Positions 1 through 13,423 are shown, numbered from the stretch's first letter. The stretch: 64,000 nucleotides of DNA from Chamaecyparis obtusa (GCA_027943335.1 BSBK01006348.1:116001-180000); one strand, 5' to 3'. Program-made: numbers and translations. Notes: a model not told the origin generated them from the letters alone.

Positions 1-1078
1 GGTGAAAAGACATTAAAAATAATGATAAGTTGTTGTCTCCCAATAATTAGTGTGATAATCAGACCTTGAGATATAAAGAGGGACATGACATTAGCCAAGT
101 TTTGTATTTTAAGGAGCTAGAAGTCCAATAATTTCTTAGTAGGTTGATTCACAAGATTTTCTTCAAGAGGCAAATCTAGGAGTTCCCATAAGCTTTCAAG
201 AAGGCTTCCATACTCCTAAAAATGTTCTTATTTAGAAGAGAAACAAAAATGTGAGGAGGATGTATTTTGGGATGAGTTGGATATATTTTTCTCATCCATA
301 GATATCAAGCCATATTATCCTTTATCAAAAGATCATGAGTTGCAACAACAATATGTGGAGATCCACATAATACCAGTAGTTCCCAAGGAAGTGGTTTATG
401 AGCATCATGAAGAGGTGGAGATCATATCTTCACAAGAAGAAGAGGAGACACTTTCAAGCTAGTAGAATACCATCATTGTAGAGAACAACAACAAGGTCAA
501 GGCTGATCCCTTTGACCCAACATCATCAAGAGGATTCCCCAAAAGGAATCTATCTCTACAAAAAAACAACAAGTTTCCCCCAGTCATGCTTAGTTCAGTG
601 CATGGGGAAGAAGATCACAATAAGGATAAAGTTATTATTTCTCAAGGTAAGAATGTTACAGTGTTGGAAAGATTCATTTTTCCCAGCATTGGAGTGGTTT
701 TCCAGCAAGCTGTGATATCCTTTCCATTGTTATTACACACTACCTGATTGCCCAAGTGTATGTAAGGAACAAACAACTTGTAAGAAAAGGAAACTACTTC
801 AACAAGCCATTTAATGGCTTTGTTTGATGTTTTCATTTGTAAATATTTGTACATAGTAGAATATGTGTTTTTATCTTTTCAAGAAGTGCACAAACATGAC
901 TATTTGCCTCTTGCTAATAGAAATTTTTTTATGTTTTCCCAGGCTACAGATTTGAATATTTTATTTTATGATAGAATTGTGATATGTTTTAATGTTGATG
1001 ACTTCATGCCCAATGGATTTCTTGAAGGCCATTGATCTTGTGCTTAGTATGAAAGTATCCCCTTTGACTCATAAAAAA
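1..1078 (+). pseudogene. N0: 3' internal remnant of a non-autonomous LTR element
   Basis: This stretch aligns in order with the 3' internal ends of N1 and N2 further right. Shared marks are an acidic segment containing FWDEL (about 266-300; N1 has FWDKM), a stretch like KLLQQAI.WLCL/NGFV near 790-825 that matches the terminal NGFV of N1 and N2, a 'caagaagtgc' word near 880, and 'atgcccaatggatt' near 1006, which N2 repeats. No reverse transcriptase or integrase is visible. The only open stretch worth naming is 277-462, rich in Glu and Ile. The rest is frameshifted. The 5' part of N0 lies outside the window. The family assignment is inference from these short colinear matches. Confidence 0.55.
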
Positions 1079-1488
1079 TGTTAATTTGTTTTGTCACCAT
1101 TTAGGTCACATGAAGAATCAATCTAAGAAAACTTTCATGCGATAAGTTCTATACATTTTTTATATAGGAAGTGCACTATGTATTCTGCATTATTCAGGTG
1201 ATTGAAAACATTATGTTTTTTCAGCACCTCTCATTCCCACATAGGAGTTTCATAAAATTAGTTTACTTTGGTGGCATGGTCCTATTGGCCAAAAATATTG
1301 TGTGTTTTCACCATCAGGGATAACTTGAGTGTTCAAAAGGATTTTTTTGGCCCATCCCAATGGACAATATTTTGTTCATATCAGGGTAATGTTATTCTTA
1401 TTTCTTTGATGCAAAAACATTGTGTTTTTTTTCCATCGGGGTAAATTGAGTGTTCACAAGGAATTTTTTGTCCTATCCAAATGGTCAA
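1079..1488 (+). mobile_element. N0 3' LTR, first part
   Basis: The LTR appears to start at TGTTAATTTG after an A-run, the position where N1 and N2 start TGTTAC/TGTTGC. It contains 'ggtcctattggccaaaaa' and 'tgtgtgttttcacc', close to the start of the N1 and N2 LTRs. A later insertion (1489-25583) splits it, and it resumes at 25584. Total LTR length would be about 1.67 kb, shorter than the 2.7 kb of N1 and N2. It has none of the hairpin modules seen in those LTRs. The start is the least certain boundary. Confidence 0.5.
1312..1488 (+). repeat. Tandem ~122 bp repeat inside the N0 LTR
   Basis: One copy runs from 'catcagggataacttgagtg' at about 1312 to 1434. A second starts 'catcggggtaaattgagtg' at about 1435 and is cut at 1488. 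Its remainder ('atcggggtaacattattcc', 'gcgaaaacatttt') is found at 25588-25650. The repeat therefore confirms independently that 1489-25583 is an insertion into one continuous sequence. Confidence 0.7.
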
Positions 1489-1711
1489 TGTTCAGGCTTA
1501 GAATTGTTACCCTAACTTAGGCATTAAGGCTACAAAAATAATTCTATCCTGACAATGGAAACCTCCTCTAGTTGTGGGTAGACTATGAATAAGGAGGAAT
1601 CTCCAGATTCTAGGCCGGTTCCTATTAAATATGAAATATCACCACCTAATTGAAAACTTGATAAGAAAAGGGATAAAGAGAAATTTAAAACTGAAATGAA
1701 TTGGGGTGATA

Positions 1712-2411
1712 TGTAATGCCCCAGTAGGGAACCCAGGAGAACTTAACCTAAACATGCATCTAAGTTTGCAAAATATTTTTAAAAAAAAAAGTTAACATAC
1801 AAAATAAACATCAATGCGGAAGAAATAATCATTAACTCACATTAAAATAACCAACCAACACAGGTTACAACTCTCAAGGGTCCCTTGACAATGATTACAT
1901 TAACATTAATTAATAATATAGATTAGGTACAATTATGAAACTCACATCAACAAATGAAAGATAAAAGAAACATTACATAGAAGATAACATAAATACATCT
2001 GATACCAAAAGGTATCCATAAATGTACATCCACTACACATGTCGCAGGGTATGTAATACAATGACTGAAAAGAAGTACAACATGATAACTCTAAATCACT
2101 GATACAATGATTCAAGATCAAAAGGAAGAAGAAGAAGAAGATAGGAACACAACTCCACAAGGAAGATCAAGAAGGAATAATTGCTACAAGGACCATCCAG
2201 CACCGGGACATGAATGTCAGAATCTCAAATGGTAAAAGAATCACTACCACTTGACCTCATGAACCAAAAAGGTCCACTCCCACCGTGCTAAGGAGATAAC
2301 AACAGATCCCAATCGGATAACAAAAATCAGACAGATCAAGCTGAGGAAAGGATCCTGAAAGCTCTCTAATTCAAGGTGAACAAAAGATAGCAAGATAAGA
2401 TTTACTAAACC
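1712..2411 (+). repeat. IR1 left inverted arm, outer part
   Basis: Reverse complement of about 5616-6314. A short internal palindrome (gataccaaaaggtatc, about 2001-2016) and 'caagggtcccttg' are preserved in both arms. A solo LTR at 2412-3311 interrupts the arm, which resumes at 3317 and runs to about 3485. Short open frames here exist in mirror image in the other arm and are not genes. Confidence 0.85.
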
Positions 2412-3311
2412 TGATGCAGGAGCATCCCAGGGTAGTTGGCTATCCTGCATGTTTGGGAGATTTGATGGAGTGGTGTGGACTTATTTTAATGTGTGAGAGG
2501 TCTTGGTAGAGTTGGATAGACCTAATTTGGTCTTGGGTAATTTGTTTTGATGCATTTAATGAACTTGGCATGGTTTTGGTTTCTCAGCATGGCCTAGGAG
2601 GAGTTTGGCCTTGCTTAGGAATTTGGTGCCTATTACAGGTCATATAAGTAATTTTCCACAAAGATTTAGAGGCTAAAAATTTCAGGGATTGAAGAGGGCC
2701 TATATTTCTTCCTACGGTTCGAAGCACAAGTTCTAATTCATCCGGAGCTAGGAGATATCGCAATTTTACTAAGACATCTATTTTGGGAATTTAATTGTTG
2801 TTGTTGGCCGACTTGTGGCATTTAATTTCGGTATTTGTATTTAATTTATATTCAGGGCCGACCTGTGGCTTAGATTGGTATAATTAGAGGTTGTGGGGGA
2901 ACTCTTGAGGCATCATTCATCCATCTTGGAGAAGAGGAAGAGGTAGAGGAGCGAGTTTTGAGAGGAGCTAGTAGCTGCGGCTTGGGAAACAAAGGAGATT
3001 GCTTGGTGGGCTTGCGAGCACCGGGTTAGATCTTCCTTGGGAATTCTTATCAGTGTGTGGATCTGGGCTAGCTAGGGTTTTGGTTGGATCTTGTGAGATC
3101 TTGTGGAGTTCCTATTGTAATTGCATTGTATTTGGCCGTAACCCGGAAGGCCTTACAGCCGGGCATGTTGGATGAAAATATAATAATTCTATTATGAGTA
3201 TTGGCATTGTGTGGATCTAAATCTTTGTATTGTTATTATATTCTATTGTGTGGTTATTTGCTGGGGGCTAGGACATCTCCATCGGGGATTCTCCTGCCTT
3301 GCACTGCATCA
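2412..3311. mobile_element. 900 bp solo LTR inside the left arm of IR1
   Basis: Begins TGATGCAGGAGC and ends GCACTGCATCA, giving 8 bp terminal inverted ends TGATGCAG/CTGCATCA. A perfect 5 bp TSD, aaacc, lies at 2407-2411 and 3312-3316. The other arm of IR1 lacks this segment, so the insertion came after the inverted structure formed. It contains a repeated 'ggccgac(t/c)tgtgg' phrase (about 2806 and 2858). There is no coding sequence. The family is not recognised. Confidence 0.85.
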
Positions 3312-3316
3312 AAACC

Positions 3317-3485
3317 AGAGGCAAACCAACACATGTAGGAAACCTAAGATGCATAAAGGAAGTGTCATCACATGAGCCAGCTCTAAGGTTATCCTGGTAG
3401 TCTCTTCAAACTCTGGTGCCCTAGTGACTCTATGTGGGTTTAGTAACCTCTCGTGTAGACAAGGTACTAACTATGCCAATTCTAG
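3317..3485 (+). repeat. IR1 left inverted arm, inner part
   Basis: Reverse complement of about 5446-5615. Shared words include 'gcaaaccaacaca', 'tctcttcaaactc' (other arm 'gagtctgaagaga') and 'acaaggtactaactatgcca'. Symmetry fades after 'ctatgccaa'. Confidence 0.8.
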
Positions 3486-5445
3486 AGAATTTGGTTTGTG
3501 TGAATTCTAGTTTTGTGCATTTGGATCATATGTGTGTGCTTCCTACATAGCTCTAGATTTGCAGGTCGTATTCATCTTGGGAGAGATTTTTCTTGGGTGT
3601 TTGAGGTAGGGTTTGAGCTTTCTCATGTTTATGTGTTTCAAAATAAAACTGTCTTCTTCATGCCAGGATTGAATGCCTATCTAGATCTTGGCTCTATGAA
3701 TTTCTCTTTCTCTTTCTCTCTATATTTCGGTAATTGGTTGTGTGAGAATCATGTTGTATGTATTCATTTCATTCATATGTAGCTATAAATCTGTTAAGGT
3801 TTGTGAGTTTGTGAATTGCTCACAAAATTAATAAATCATTAGGGTTTTAGTCAAAAATAGAATCAAGTTGGGACAGAATAAATTAACAACGCTCTTGTTT
3901 GTAGAAATTGTTTGTTTAAGGTTTTTGTGTAAAATATATGTATTCATATTTGTGTGTAGCAAAAGATAAATTTCTGGATTTATTTAAATAAAAGTAAACC
4001 AGGTGGTTTTATATAGGATTGTATTTGTAAAAAGGAAAATATTAATATATTTATATCGCATTGTTAGTTATTTCAAGTATAAATTAAAATATAAATGAGT
4101 TTATTTTAAAAAAAAAACATTAGTTTGGGGAAGGGCACTGTACCCTATCCCCTACCGGTACTCTATCGGTACCTTGCTGCACAATACGAAGAGCTACTGA
4201 TGGTAGTCCTTAGGGACTGTTGATGATAGCCCCTAGGGACTGCCATGGCAGGCCCCACGCTGCCATGCACAATTAGTGGAAGGCTTGGGGGAGGAGTTGT
4301 GGGCCCCCCACATTATTAATTTTTAGTTTTATTTAATTTTTTTTTAAGATTTGGTTTAATTAATATTTTTTTTATATTATGTTAGTTTAAGTAAAATTTT
4401 AATATTTAATTTAGTTTAATAAATTTATTAATTTTAGATGTTTTGGATTTAGTTTAATTAAATTTTATTTAATAGTTTGGTTTAAATAAAATTTCTTATT
4501 ATTATATTTAAGTGTAATTATAGTGTATGATTTTCATCTTTGGGGGATGAATGTACTTAGTTAGTTTAATAATTTTTATACGTTAGAATATGCATGGAAT
4601 ATGTATACCTAATCTATCATCAGTTTATGCTATTATATATTTTAGATCTGTAAATTTTATGCTCATATATTTGAATATATGTTTACATTAGGATGTGTGT
4701 GTCTTATTTATGTATATTCTTGAATGATCTATTATGGGAAGATATTACTTGTAAATTGGATATATTTGTACTGAAATTGGGATTTTTATTTTGCTAGAAC
4801 CCTAGGTTAAGGGAATATTCTTTGATTATGGCAATAGTGAAATATTCATGTAAAGATTCTCCTTGTAAGATTATACACCTTCATGCTTAAATTCTATTAT
4901 GGAGATTATAGTGCTTATGAGTTAGATCTCAATTTTCTATGGTGTAAGTGTGTCTTCTTCGTGCCTGGAGTATCTTCTTGTACTTTCTATGTTTTTGGAT
5001 TGCTAGAAGATCTAAGGGGAGGATAGAGGCCAGGGTTTGTTTCAGTTGGTCTTGTTTTCAGTATCTTGTTGATTTATTGTCTGTTTATGGTATCATTGTA
5101 ATCATTTTGGTTTCTATGTGTGAAATTGCATCTAGGATTACCTGGTTGTATACCTATTAGATCTAGTTGTTATGATTCATGAGTTGTGTTAACTTAGGGT
5201 TTATTTGATCTTGTGAAACCCTAGGTAAGGTTATCTGAGTGTATAGCATGAAGTGGCTTGTATTAGGTGCCGAAGCCTGGAAGTGGCTACCAGGATATCC
5301 TATTACAAGTAGCTTGATAAGTGATAATTAATAACATTGAGAATTTAAAATGAACTTAATAAGATATTTTGTGCCTCTCCCATGCCTAAGTTCCCGAGTG
5401 AGTTTGACTAGGATGGGAGTGAGAAGATGCTTGCTACCTTTGTGG
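3486..5445. other. IR1 unique centre, no gene seen
   Basis: A mostly AT-rich stretch between the arms. At 4130-4320 there is a GC-richer block with 'cctaccggtactctatcggtacc' type short repeats and two related phrases ('tagtccttagggactg', 'tagcccctagggactg'). A poly-T and TTTAATT-rich tract follows at 4310-4520. The short open frames have no recognisable motif. If IR1 is an inverted LTR pair, this is what remains of the interior. Confidence 0.5.
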
Positions 5446-6314
5446 ATTGGATTTGGCATAGTTAGTACCTTGTCTACACAAGAGGTTAATAAATCCACAT
5501 AGAGTCACTAGGGTGTCGGAGTCTGAAGAGACTACCAAGATAACCTTAGAGTTTTCTCGTGTGATGAAACTTCCTTTATGCATCTTAGGTTTCCTATGTG
5601 TGTTGGTTTGCCTCTGGTTTAGTAAATCTTATCTTGCTATCTTTTGTTCACCTTGAGTTAGAGAGCTTTCAGGATCCTTTCCTTAGCTTGATCTGTCTAA
5701 TTTTTGTTATCTGATTGGGATATGTTGTTATCTCCTCAGCATGGTGGGAGTGGACCTTTTTGGTTCATGAGGTCAGGTGGTAGTGATTCTTTTACCATTT
5801 GAGATTTCGATGTTCATGTGTCGATGCTGGATGATCCTTGTAGCAGTTGTTCCTTCTTGATCTTCCTTGTGGAGTTGTGTTCCTATCTTCTTCTTCTTCT
5901 TCCTTGTGATCTTGAATCATTGTATCAGTGATTCAAAGTTATCATGTTGTACTTCTTTTCAGTCATTGTATTACATACCCTGCAACATGTGCATTGGATG
6001 TACATTTATGGATACCTTTTGGTATCAGATGTATTTATGTTATCTTCTATGTAATGTTGCTTTTATCTTTCATTTGTTGATGTGAGTTTTGTAATTGTAC
6101 CTAATCTATATTATTAATTAATGTTAATGTAATCATCGTCAAGGGACCCTTGAGAGTTGTAACCTGTGTTGGTTGGTTATGTTAATGTGAGTTAATCATT
6201 ATTGCCTCCGCATTGATGTTTATTTTGTATGTTAACTTTTTTTTTAAAAAAAATCTGCAAACTTAGATGCATGTTTAGGTTAAGTTCTCTTGGGTTCCCT
6301 GGTGGGGCATTACA
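5446..6314 (-). repeat. IR1 right inverted arm
   Basis: Mirror copy of the left arm (1712-2411 plus 3317-3485), uninterrupted, about 869 bp. Ends GGGGCATTACA directly before the TSD tgata. Confidence 0.85.
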
Positions 6315-6319
6315 TGATA

Positions 6320-9193
6320 CACCAAAATGGGTTTAGACTTTTTCGGGAGGATAAAAAAATAGCTTAAAATTATATACCAGAAGTTTGACCCTTTAAATTA
6401 CTGCTCAACATATAGGCTAACATACTTCACTATTAGGATTAAATCATAAATAGTTCAAACAGTTAACAACATATGTTTTCCATACAAGGTTTAAGAAAAC
6501 AAATGATTACCTCAAGAAGGAACAAAATACATTCACTTCTTTTGGATTAAAATTGAAAACAACACTTGCAAAGAAAGATGAAATCAGAATTATCAAATCA
6601 AACAAACAAAATGTATGGATCAATGAGCATCTGCTTTATTTCTCACAAAAATTGATAATGTGGTTACAAAAATAGCTTCAAAACAAAATAGGAACAATAT
6701 GTTCACTATTAGCCTCTCTCCAAAACTCACAATCCCTCCAAATTGATCATCAAAATAAATCTTATAGTATGTCCTAGCCTCAAATCTGAAAATACAAGCC
6801 CTCCAAAAATGCCCAATTTTGGCCAAAAATTATGCCAAAAATCTAGCCTATGTCAAGTCTTCATGATAAGTGTCCTAAATATTGGTCTCTAATAATAAGG
6901 TTTAAAAATCCCTTTACAATACTTAACCAATATTTGAAAATTTAAAAATTGAAAGAAAATTCCAATATCCAAATGCATATCCTAACCTCTAAAAATACTA
7001 AGTGTAAACAAATGCAAAGTGGGGAATAATAAACTTGACCCACTTGCACATATTTCAAAAATTGTAGACATTGACACCAGCAGTAAAGGCATTCAATGCC
7101 TCATGCTTGGCAGACTCCAAAACGTTTATGCACATTTTGTTTCTCAAGACTGGTGTTGTTGTTTACTTCTCAGAGAAGAATCAAGAAGAGTTCGAAACCC
7201 TAACTGAAGGGAAACTCTAGCAAATTTTCCATGGGGCTCAACTTGACTGTGAGAAAGCTCTTTGTAAATGAAACTTTTTCCCTCTTTGGCACATACTCAT
7301 ACTGAGAGCTCGGCATTTGTGAAGGCTCATTGGTGTTATTTGAAGTTTGACTGTTGCTTGTGAATGACCAAAACTAGTAAGTTATCATGTATCTCCATTT
7401 GCAATCAACTGATATATTTATTATGTTTATTGTTATCCTATGATTGATGGTCTTCTATTTCTTCAAAGCTCAGTCTATGATCTTTTGACTGGTGCTTAGC
7501 TTTGGTTCATGGCTCGCATCCTAGCATGTATCTCAGCCTTTGACTGGCACCTTACCTATAGTCAGGCTCTCTCCTTCTCTTCAAAGAACTTGAGACCTCC
7601 AAAGATCTCACAGCTTTATGCTGTTAGTGGCTCACAAACTGCTCATAGAGCTCGACTTTGCTGGGTCTAACCATGAGCTCAAAAATCTTTTCATTATAAT
7701 AGTCATGTCTTGTGACTTTGATTTACCTCTATTTAATTATGCTTGGCATCTTTGATACAAACCTGGCACCATACATTTAGCATAAGTCACAACTTAATTT
7801 TTTTCTTTAAGCTCTTTTGTTATTGTTTTGAAACCGTGACCTATGAATCATTTTGGGACTATGGGTTATGGATATAAGTCACGGTTGTGACTGGTTCTTA
7901 CCTCCTTGTTGAAACATATATGAACTTGGCTCTGCTAAATATTATCCTCCATTTATGGGTAAACCTTGAGCTCCAACTTATTCCATTATAATAGTCACGA
8001 CCTCATGACTGGTGTTCTTTTATTTCTTGTTGTATACAAAGCCGCAACTATGACTTCATTCTTGCCGGGCTCAACTTTATATAAACTCGATGATTATAAC
8101 ACCATGAGTCATGGCTTGACTTTTACAGCCAGTTCACTGATGGAAAATAACTCGACTTTTACTTGGTAAGTTACCCATTTATTCATTGCTCAACACTAAG
8201 TATGAAGCTTTTGATTTTTCTATATACCAGTCTTACTGACATGGATTCTTTTTTTGATAGTACCATAACCACAACTTGGCCCTTTCATTGATAAACAACT
8301 AAGAACAAAGTATGCTAAAATAGTGAGTTAACAGAACTTGGTTTTTTACAATTTTGAAAATGTGAACTGTGGCTATGAGCCTTCAATATGAGATTTATTT
8401 ATTTTTATCATCCTGTTGATGTTGGTATATATATTTTTGACAGTGCTATGACTCAGCCTTCACCTTGATAGTGCTATAATTTGGAATGTTCCTCGCTCTA
8501 CCAACTTTATGATAGTCATATGAGCTCTTTTCCTTTAGTCACTTTTGGTGATAGTCTAAACTGTGGCTGAGATGTGTCAGTGTGAAACTTGGCATGAATT
8601 AATACATCCCAGCCATAGTTTTAGACACTTTCCAAGATGACTAAAAATTATTGATAATGATCACCATCATTTTTGAGTTCTCATCATTAGTCATTTCACT
8701 AAAACCGTGAGCTATAAGTGAAAGATTTGGTAGATGTATTCATTTTTAAAACTATGACATCTTTCACTCATAAGCGTCATAGGCTTTGGAAGCTAACTTA
8801 AAATATGACTGAAAGATATCAAAGAATAGAAGCCACTTTTCTCAAAATAGATAAATACATTTCTCCCTATGCCTACTATTTCTTTTTCTTTCAGCTTATG
8901 TACATCTACATCTCTATTTTTAATATTATTATAATAAATGCACACACATATCACCAGAAATTATCAGATTTTGCTAGACTATCCTCTTTTCTTGAAAAAC
9001 ATGCCATGCTACCTATGATCATGAACTTATGTTGAAAACTTATGCCCTCTATTTATTAAAATACCTCTACAGCATGCTTTCTGTTTGATTTATTCCCTTT
9101 TATATTTCAACTGTAGGTGTATTTTATTATACAAATCTATACAATAGCATAAATTTGCAATTTGAAAGAATTCAAAATATAGCTCACTGTATC
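6320..9193 (-). mobile_element. Solo G-family LTR, middle part
   Basis: Continues the old LTR after IR1. 'gatacaccaa', 'gctcaacatataggctaaca' and 'ctccaaaacgttatgctcatttt'-like text follow in the same order as 9413-10300 of element G. It is non-coding. It has many phrases of the kind 'tatgagctc' and 'gtcatgac', as in the G LTRs. Ends at the TSD gtatc (9189-9193), where element G enters. Confidence 0.75.
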
Positions 9194-12100
9194 TGTTCAG
9201 GCTTAGAATTGTCACCCTAAATCAAGCATTAGGGAAAAACAACAATTCTATCTTGACAATGGAAACCTCCTCGAGCTGTGGGTAGACTCTGCATAAGGAG
9301 GAATCTCTAGATTCTAGGCCGGTTCCTATAAAATATGGAATATCACTTTCCTGATCTGCAATTTGTTGGGAAAAGGGAAAAGAATACTATAACTAAAAGA
9401 TTAGGGTGATACACCAAGAAATATTTCAGACTTTGCAAAAAGATGAAAACATCAATCCTAACTCATAAATGAAGATCTTAACACTTTGAATCTCTGCTCA
9501 ACATATAGGTTAACAAAGGCATGCTATTAGGGTTTTACCACAAATAGCTTGGATAATTAACAAACATACATTTCTCATACAAGGTCTTGGAGCAATTGAT
9601 TATCTTGAGAAGGAACAGAAATCTACTCACTTCCTTTAGATAATAAATAATATAACACTTGTTAGAAAAGATGAAAATAGGATCCAATATCAAAACAACT
9701 TCACAAATATGAGTCAAAATATCTAGTTCATTCCCTCCAAAATCTGACAAAAACAATTACAAAATGACCTTCAAAGCACTTAGGAACAATGTGTTCACTA
9801 TATGCCCTCTCTCCAAAATCTGCAACCCTCAATTGATCATCCAAAAACAATTTTATATCCAGCCCTAGCTTCAAATCCAAAAATCTAAATTCCCCAAAAA
9901 TGCCCTAAAAATGGCCAAAAACATGCCAATAACTAAGCCTATGAAAACTCCACTCTAAGTGCCCCTTAAATATTGGCTTATATTAAGGACTTTACCCTTT
10001 TACATTTTCTTTCCAATATTTAAAAATATACTTAATATTAGATAAAATCTAATATCAAATAATCTAATTTTCAACTCCTAACCTAGATAAAAATCTATAA
10101 ATGTGAAACATGCAAAGTGGAGAAAGTCGACATGACTGTTCAATCCACTTGTAATGCAATGCAAAAAAATGAGGAGATGAATATGTGAGGTGGCACTACA
10201 AATAGTTTTTGAGGCTCTACAGGAACAAGACATATGCATTGATGGCATTGAATATCACCCATCTTGTGGACTCCAAACTTAGTTATGCTCATTTTGATTT
10301 TGGCACTTGTGCTTATCTCATTCTTCACAAAGAAGTTTTAGGGAAAATGAAACCCTAACTTGTAGGAAAGTCTTCGAAAATTTTTGATGAAGCTTAGTTT
10401 GACTGTGAATAACCCTACTGTTGAACTTGAGCCTACTGTTATACTGGAGATCACTACCATTCTTCACTGATGTGCATCCCAAATAGAGAACTCGGCATTG
10501 AATACAAACTCAGGTTCACTGAACTGTAAATTTATTTTCAAACTCTTTGTTTATTTATTAGGAATTTGTTTTATATTCAAATTTTCTTTCAAAACATGGG
10601 TTATGCATGCAAGTTGTAGTTGTAACTAGTATATATCTCATCTTTGTATCTATCAGTAAGTAGTAAGCTTCACTTTGCTAAGAGTTTCTCTTTTTTGTGT
10701 CTTCAAGCTGCAAGCTTCAAGTCTATTCTGTATAATAGTCTAATGACTAGTGATCTCTTGTACTTTGCTTCTATCTGTAAGCTATAAGCTTCATACTATG
10801 AACCTTGGCCTATGTTGTTTTATTCTGCTTCTTTTATGAGTTCAAACTATGAGCTCGAACTATGATTGATTGTAGTCACGACTTTATGACTGGAGTAACC
10901 TTTTCTACATGAAAATAAAGTCATGACTACATTCTGTGGTCCCATTCCAAAGCTTAGATTTGATTAAGATTCTTCTCACATATATGGTTGAGCTCATAAT
11001 AATGATTCTTTTGTAATAACTTGAGCTTCCTAATCTAGAACTCACGAGTTGAATAACTATTTTCATTTTTAACTCACGGCTGTGAGTAGATGCTTAACAT
11101 TTGATTTAGAACTTTTTCAAACTTTTCATATAACCAAGAATGACTGAGCTTTGACTGAGAGCTCACTGATATTGTATATAATGAAAATTAGCAACTTTGA
11201 ATACTTGTACTTGAAAGTTGGCAACCATTGCTTGAACCTTTTGACTGGTGAACATTTCATACTTTCTGTTGTTGTAACATGAAGCTTATTTGATCTTGCT
11301 GAAGCCATGATCTTGCAATATTCTCTTGACTATAGATGTGCTTGACTGGTAGACATATAACATTCTCTATTGTACATGAAGCTTGCTTTGCACACCTATC
11401 CATTCAGCACACTAGCATGAACTTTGAATTACTATCTATAGTGACTTCATTAAATCTGGTCTTTTGCTCAACATATAACTGTGATATTAATGAAAACTAG
11501 AAATCTTGATAGGGAATTCTAAACATAACAGATGAATACTCTTTTTCTAGCAAGCTTTATGAAAACACTCTGTATAAAATAGAGAGTAACTAGAAATTGA
11601 TTTAAAATCTTTCTACAGTTTGTACATAAACTATTATTAAAGTATTCAAACTCTTTCATTCTGCTGATCTAAAATGAACCTGTGTAATCAACAGTAGTAA
11701 ATTTGATGAACTGGTGGACTCATTCCTTTGCAAACCATATATTATGAGCTCGGCAATGACGGACAGTTGCTCCAGGAAACCATGAAACACCTCTAATGAA
11801 TTACTAAAGTTGCAAGGTTATGACTGAAAAATGTTAAAAGATATAATCAATTATAAATAAAACTATCATATCTTTCACTCATAACCTTAACAAACCTTAG
11901 AAGGTGATTACGATTGAGAAATGCTCAAGAATAATCATTATTCATTCCATAGCAAATAAGTAGCTTTCTCCTTTCTGATATTCATCTGTTAGCTGTACAT
12001 ACTCTATTCCACTTTATACATATTTTATACTTTTTGTTCAGCTTGCATCCTATAGCTCTGTCCACTATATACAATTCTCATTGATGTTGAATCTGCACTT

Positions 12101-13229
12101 AATATGATAAGTACAACAAGATGAAAATGTTTGTTCACTATTAATGAAGTTCGAGCATGGGCTCGTGACATTCAAAAACACCAGAATGTTAACTAATGAG
12201 GTTTGAACATGGGTTCGTGACACTCAATAAAAACAAACTATAAACATTTTATCATTTTATGGCTCAATCTTGAGGCACTCTTTCTGTATTCAGCAACAAA
12301 TATGTTTATAGCTTGAAAATGTACTTTTGAAATAGCAAGGACATATTATACCAGTATTTATGCAGCACCATTTGTATTTTGAACTTGAAAGTTGGCAATC
12401 ATTGGCACTTCATGTAACACTCTTATTATGGGAATCCAGCTTGATCTGCATCTTTGACAATGACTGAATGTGAAAATCAGTCAGCTGTTATCTACAAGAT
12501 AATCTGTTAAGCTCTCAAATAATATCATTATGAAATACATTATTTGAAAAAAGGTTTCTTAGTTTGAAACATACTAAGTCCCTTTAATTCAGACACCTGG
12601 TTAATAAAAAGAACAACATACACCACAATGATCATTAGTAGTAAAAGGTTTCATGTTAGAAACAAGTCCCTTTAACACTACCTTGCAGTGAGTGTCAGTG
12701 TACATTTCCTTATTTCATTTAATTTTCCAAATTGATATGCAGTATTGAAAACTTGATTGCTACAGTATGTTATTTGTTTCTCATGTATTGCTTAGATCCA
12801 ACAGGATCTAACCATATTTTCCTTTCTTATGCAAATATGAAACCCTAAAAACCTAGATGCAGATGGAGACTCAGACTATGAAGACCTAAATGCAGAAACC
12901 TAGCAAACAACCAGCTGACACAAACCAATACAAAAGGAAATGCATGGGACCCCTATTCCATACTTCAATCTTTCTTTCAATTCTGCAATGTACTCTACTT
13001 ATTGATGAAACATGAAACAAGAAAGGACATTTGTATATCACATTCAGTTTGAAAGCACAATGTAATGATTACTTATGAATTTTGGAATTTTTGGAATAAT
13101 AATCAATACTTAGAGTATAATAATGACATGCAAACTAACAAAACCTGCAAGGTAGTGTTAATTAGACAAACAAATGCCACCTTTTCCTACTAATGCTTAT
13201 TGTATTGTATGTTGTATTTTTTAGTAACA
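9194..13229 (-). repeat. Element G 3' LTR (left copy)
   Basis: 4036 bp. On the plus strand it starts TGTTCAGGCTTAG and ends TTTAGTAACA, and it matches 19828-24250 along its length apart from the TRIM insertion in that copy. It is non-coding. The open frames at 10140-10328 and 11126-11308 recur in the other LTR only because the DNA is repeated. Confidence 0.92.
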
Positions 13230-13423
13230 ATTTTGACGACTTCTACTAGATGTCTGCCTACTAGACATGACCTGTAGGCTTATCATAGGGCAACATAATT
13301 TAGGAAAACTGAACCATGAATGCAACCTTTATTGAAAAGAAAACACACCTAAACTAGACTCAAAGCAACCTAAGGACCTAGTGCTTGGACAACACTTATC
13401 GAACTTGAAAAACTGAAACTAAC
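13230..13423 (-). other. Element G 3' untranslated segment and probable PPT
   Basis: Lies between the integrase stop and the 3' LTR. On the minus strand the last bases before the LTR read tagaagtcgtcaaaat, then TGTTACTAAAAAA. N1 has gaggtcaccaaaa, then TGTTACCCAAAAAA at the same place. The purine tract is weak. Confidence 0.6.

Larger units (their letters stand above)
1712..6314. mobile_element. IR1: element with ~870 bp inverted terminal repeats
   Basis: The left end TGTAATGCCCCAGTAGGG is mirrored by the right end CCCTGGTGGGGCATTACA, and the mirror symmetry continues for about 870 bp on each side. A perfect 5 bp TSD flanks it (tgata at 1707-1711 and 6315-6319), and the host LTR reads through when it is removed. 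No transposase or reverse transcriptase is visible. TG..CA ends, a 5 bp TSD and the TGTAATGCCCC start are LTR-like, which suggests two LTRs in opposite orientation. A foldback-type DNA transposon is the alternative. Confidence 0.85.

Noticed and set aside
6015..6045. TGGTATCAGA in the right arm of IR1 as an initiator-Met PBS
   Set aside because: It is on the wrong strand and in the middle of the arm rather than after an LTR end, and it is part of a short palindrome (gataccttttggtatc).
1942..6085. Mirror-image 72-codon frames MWSCVPIFFFFF... at 1942-2160 (-) and 5867-6085 (+)
   Set aside because: They lie in the inverted arms of IR1. Both copies exist because the DNA is duplicated, and the text is a poly-Phe run without a motif.
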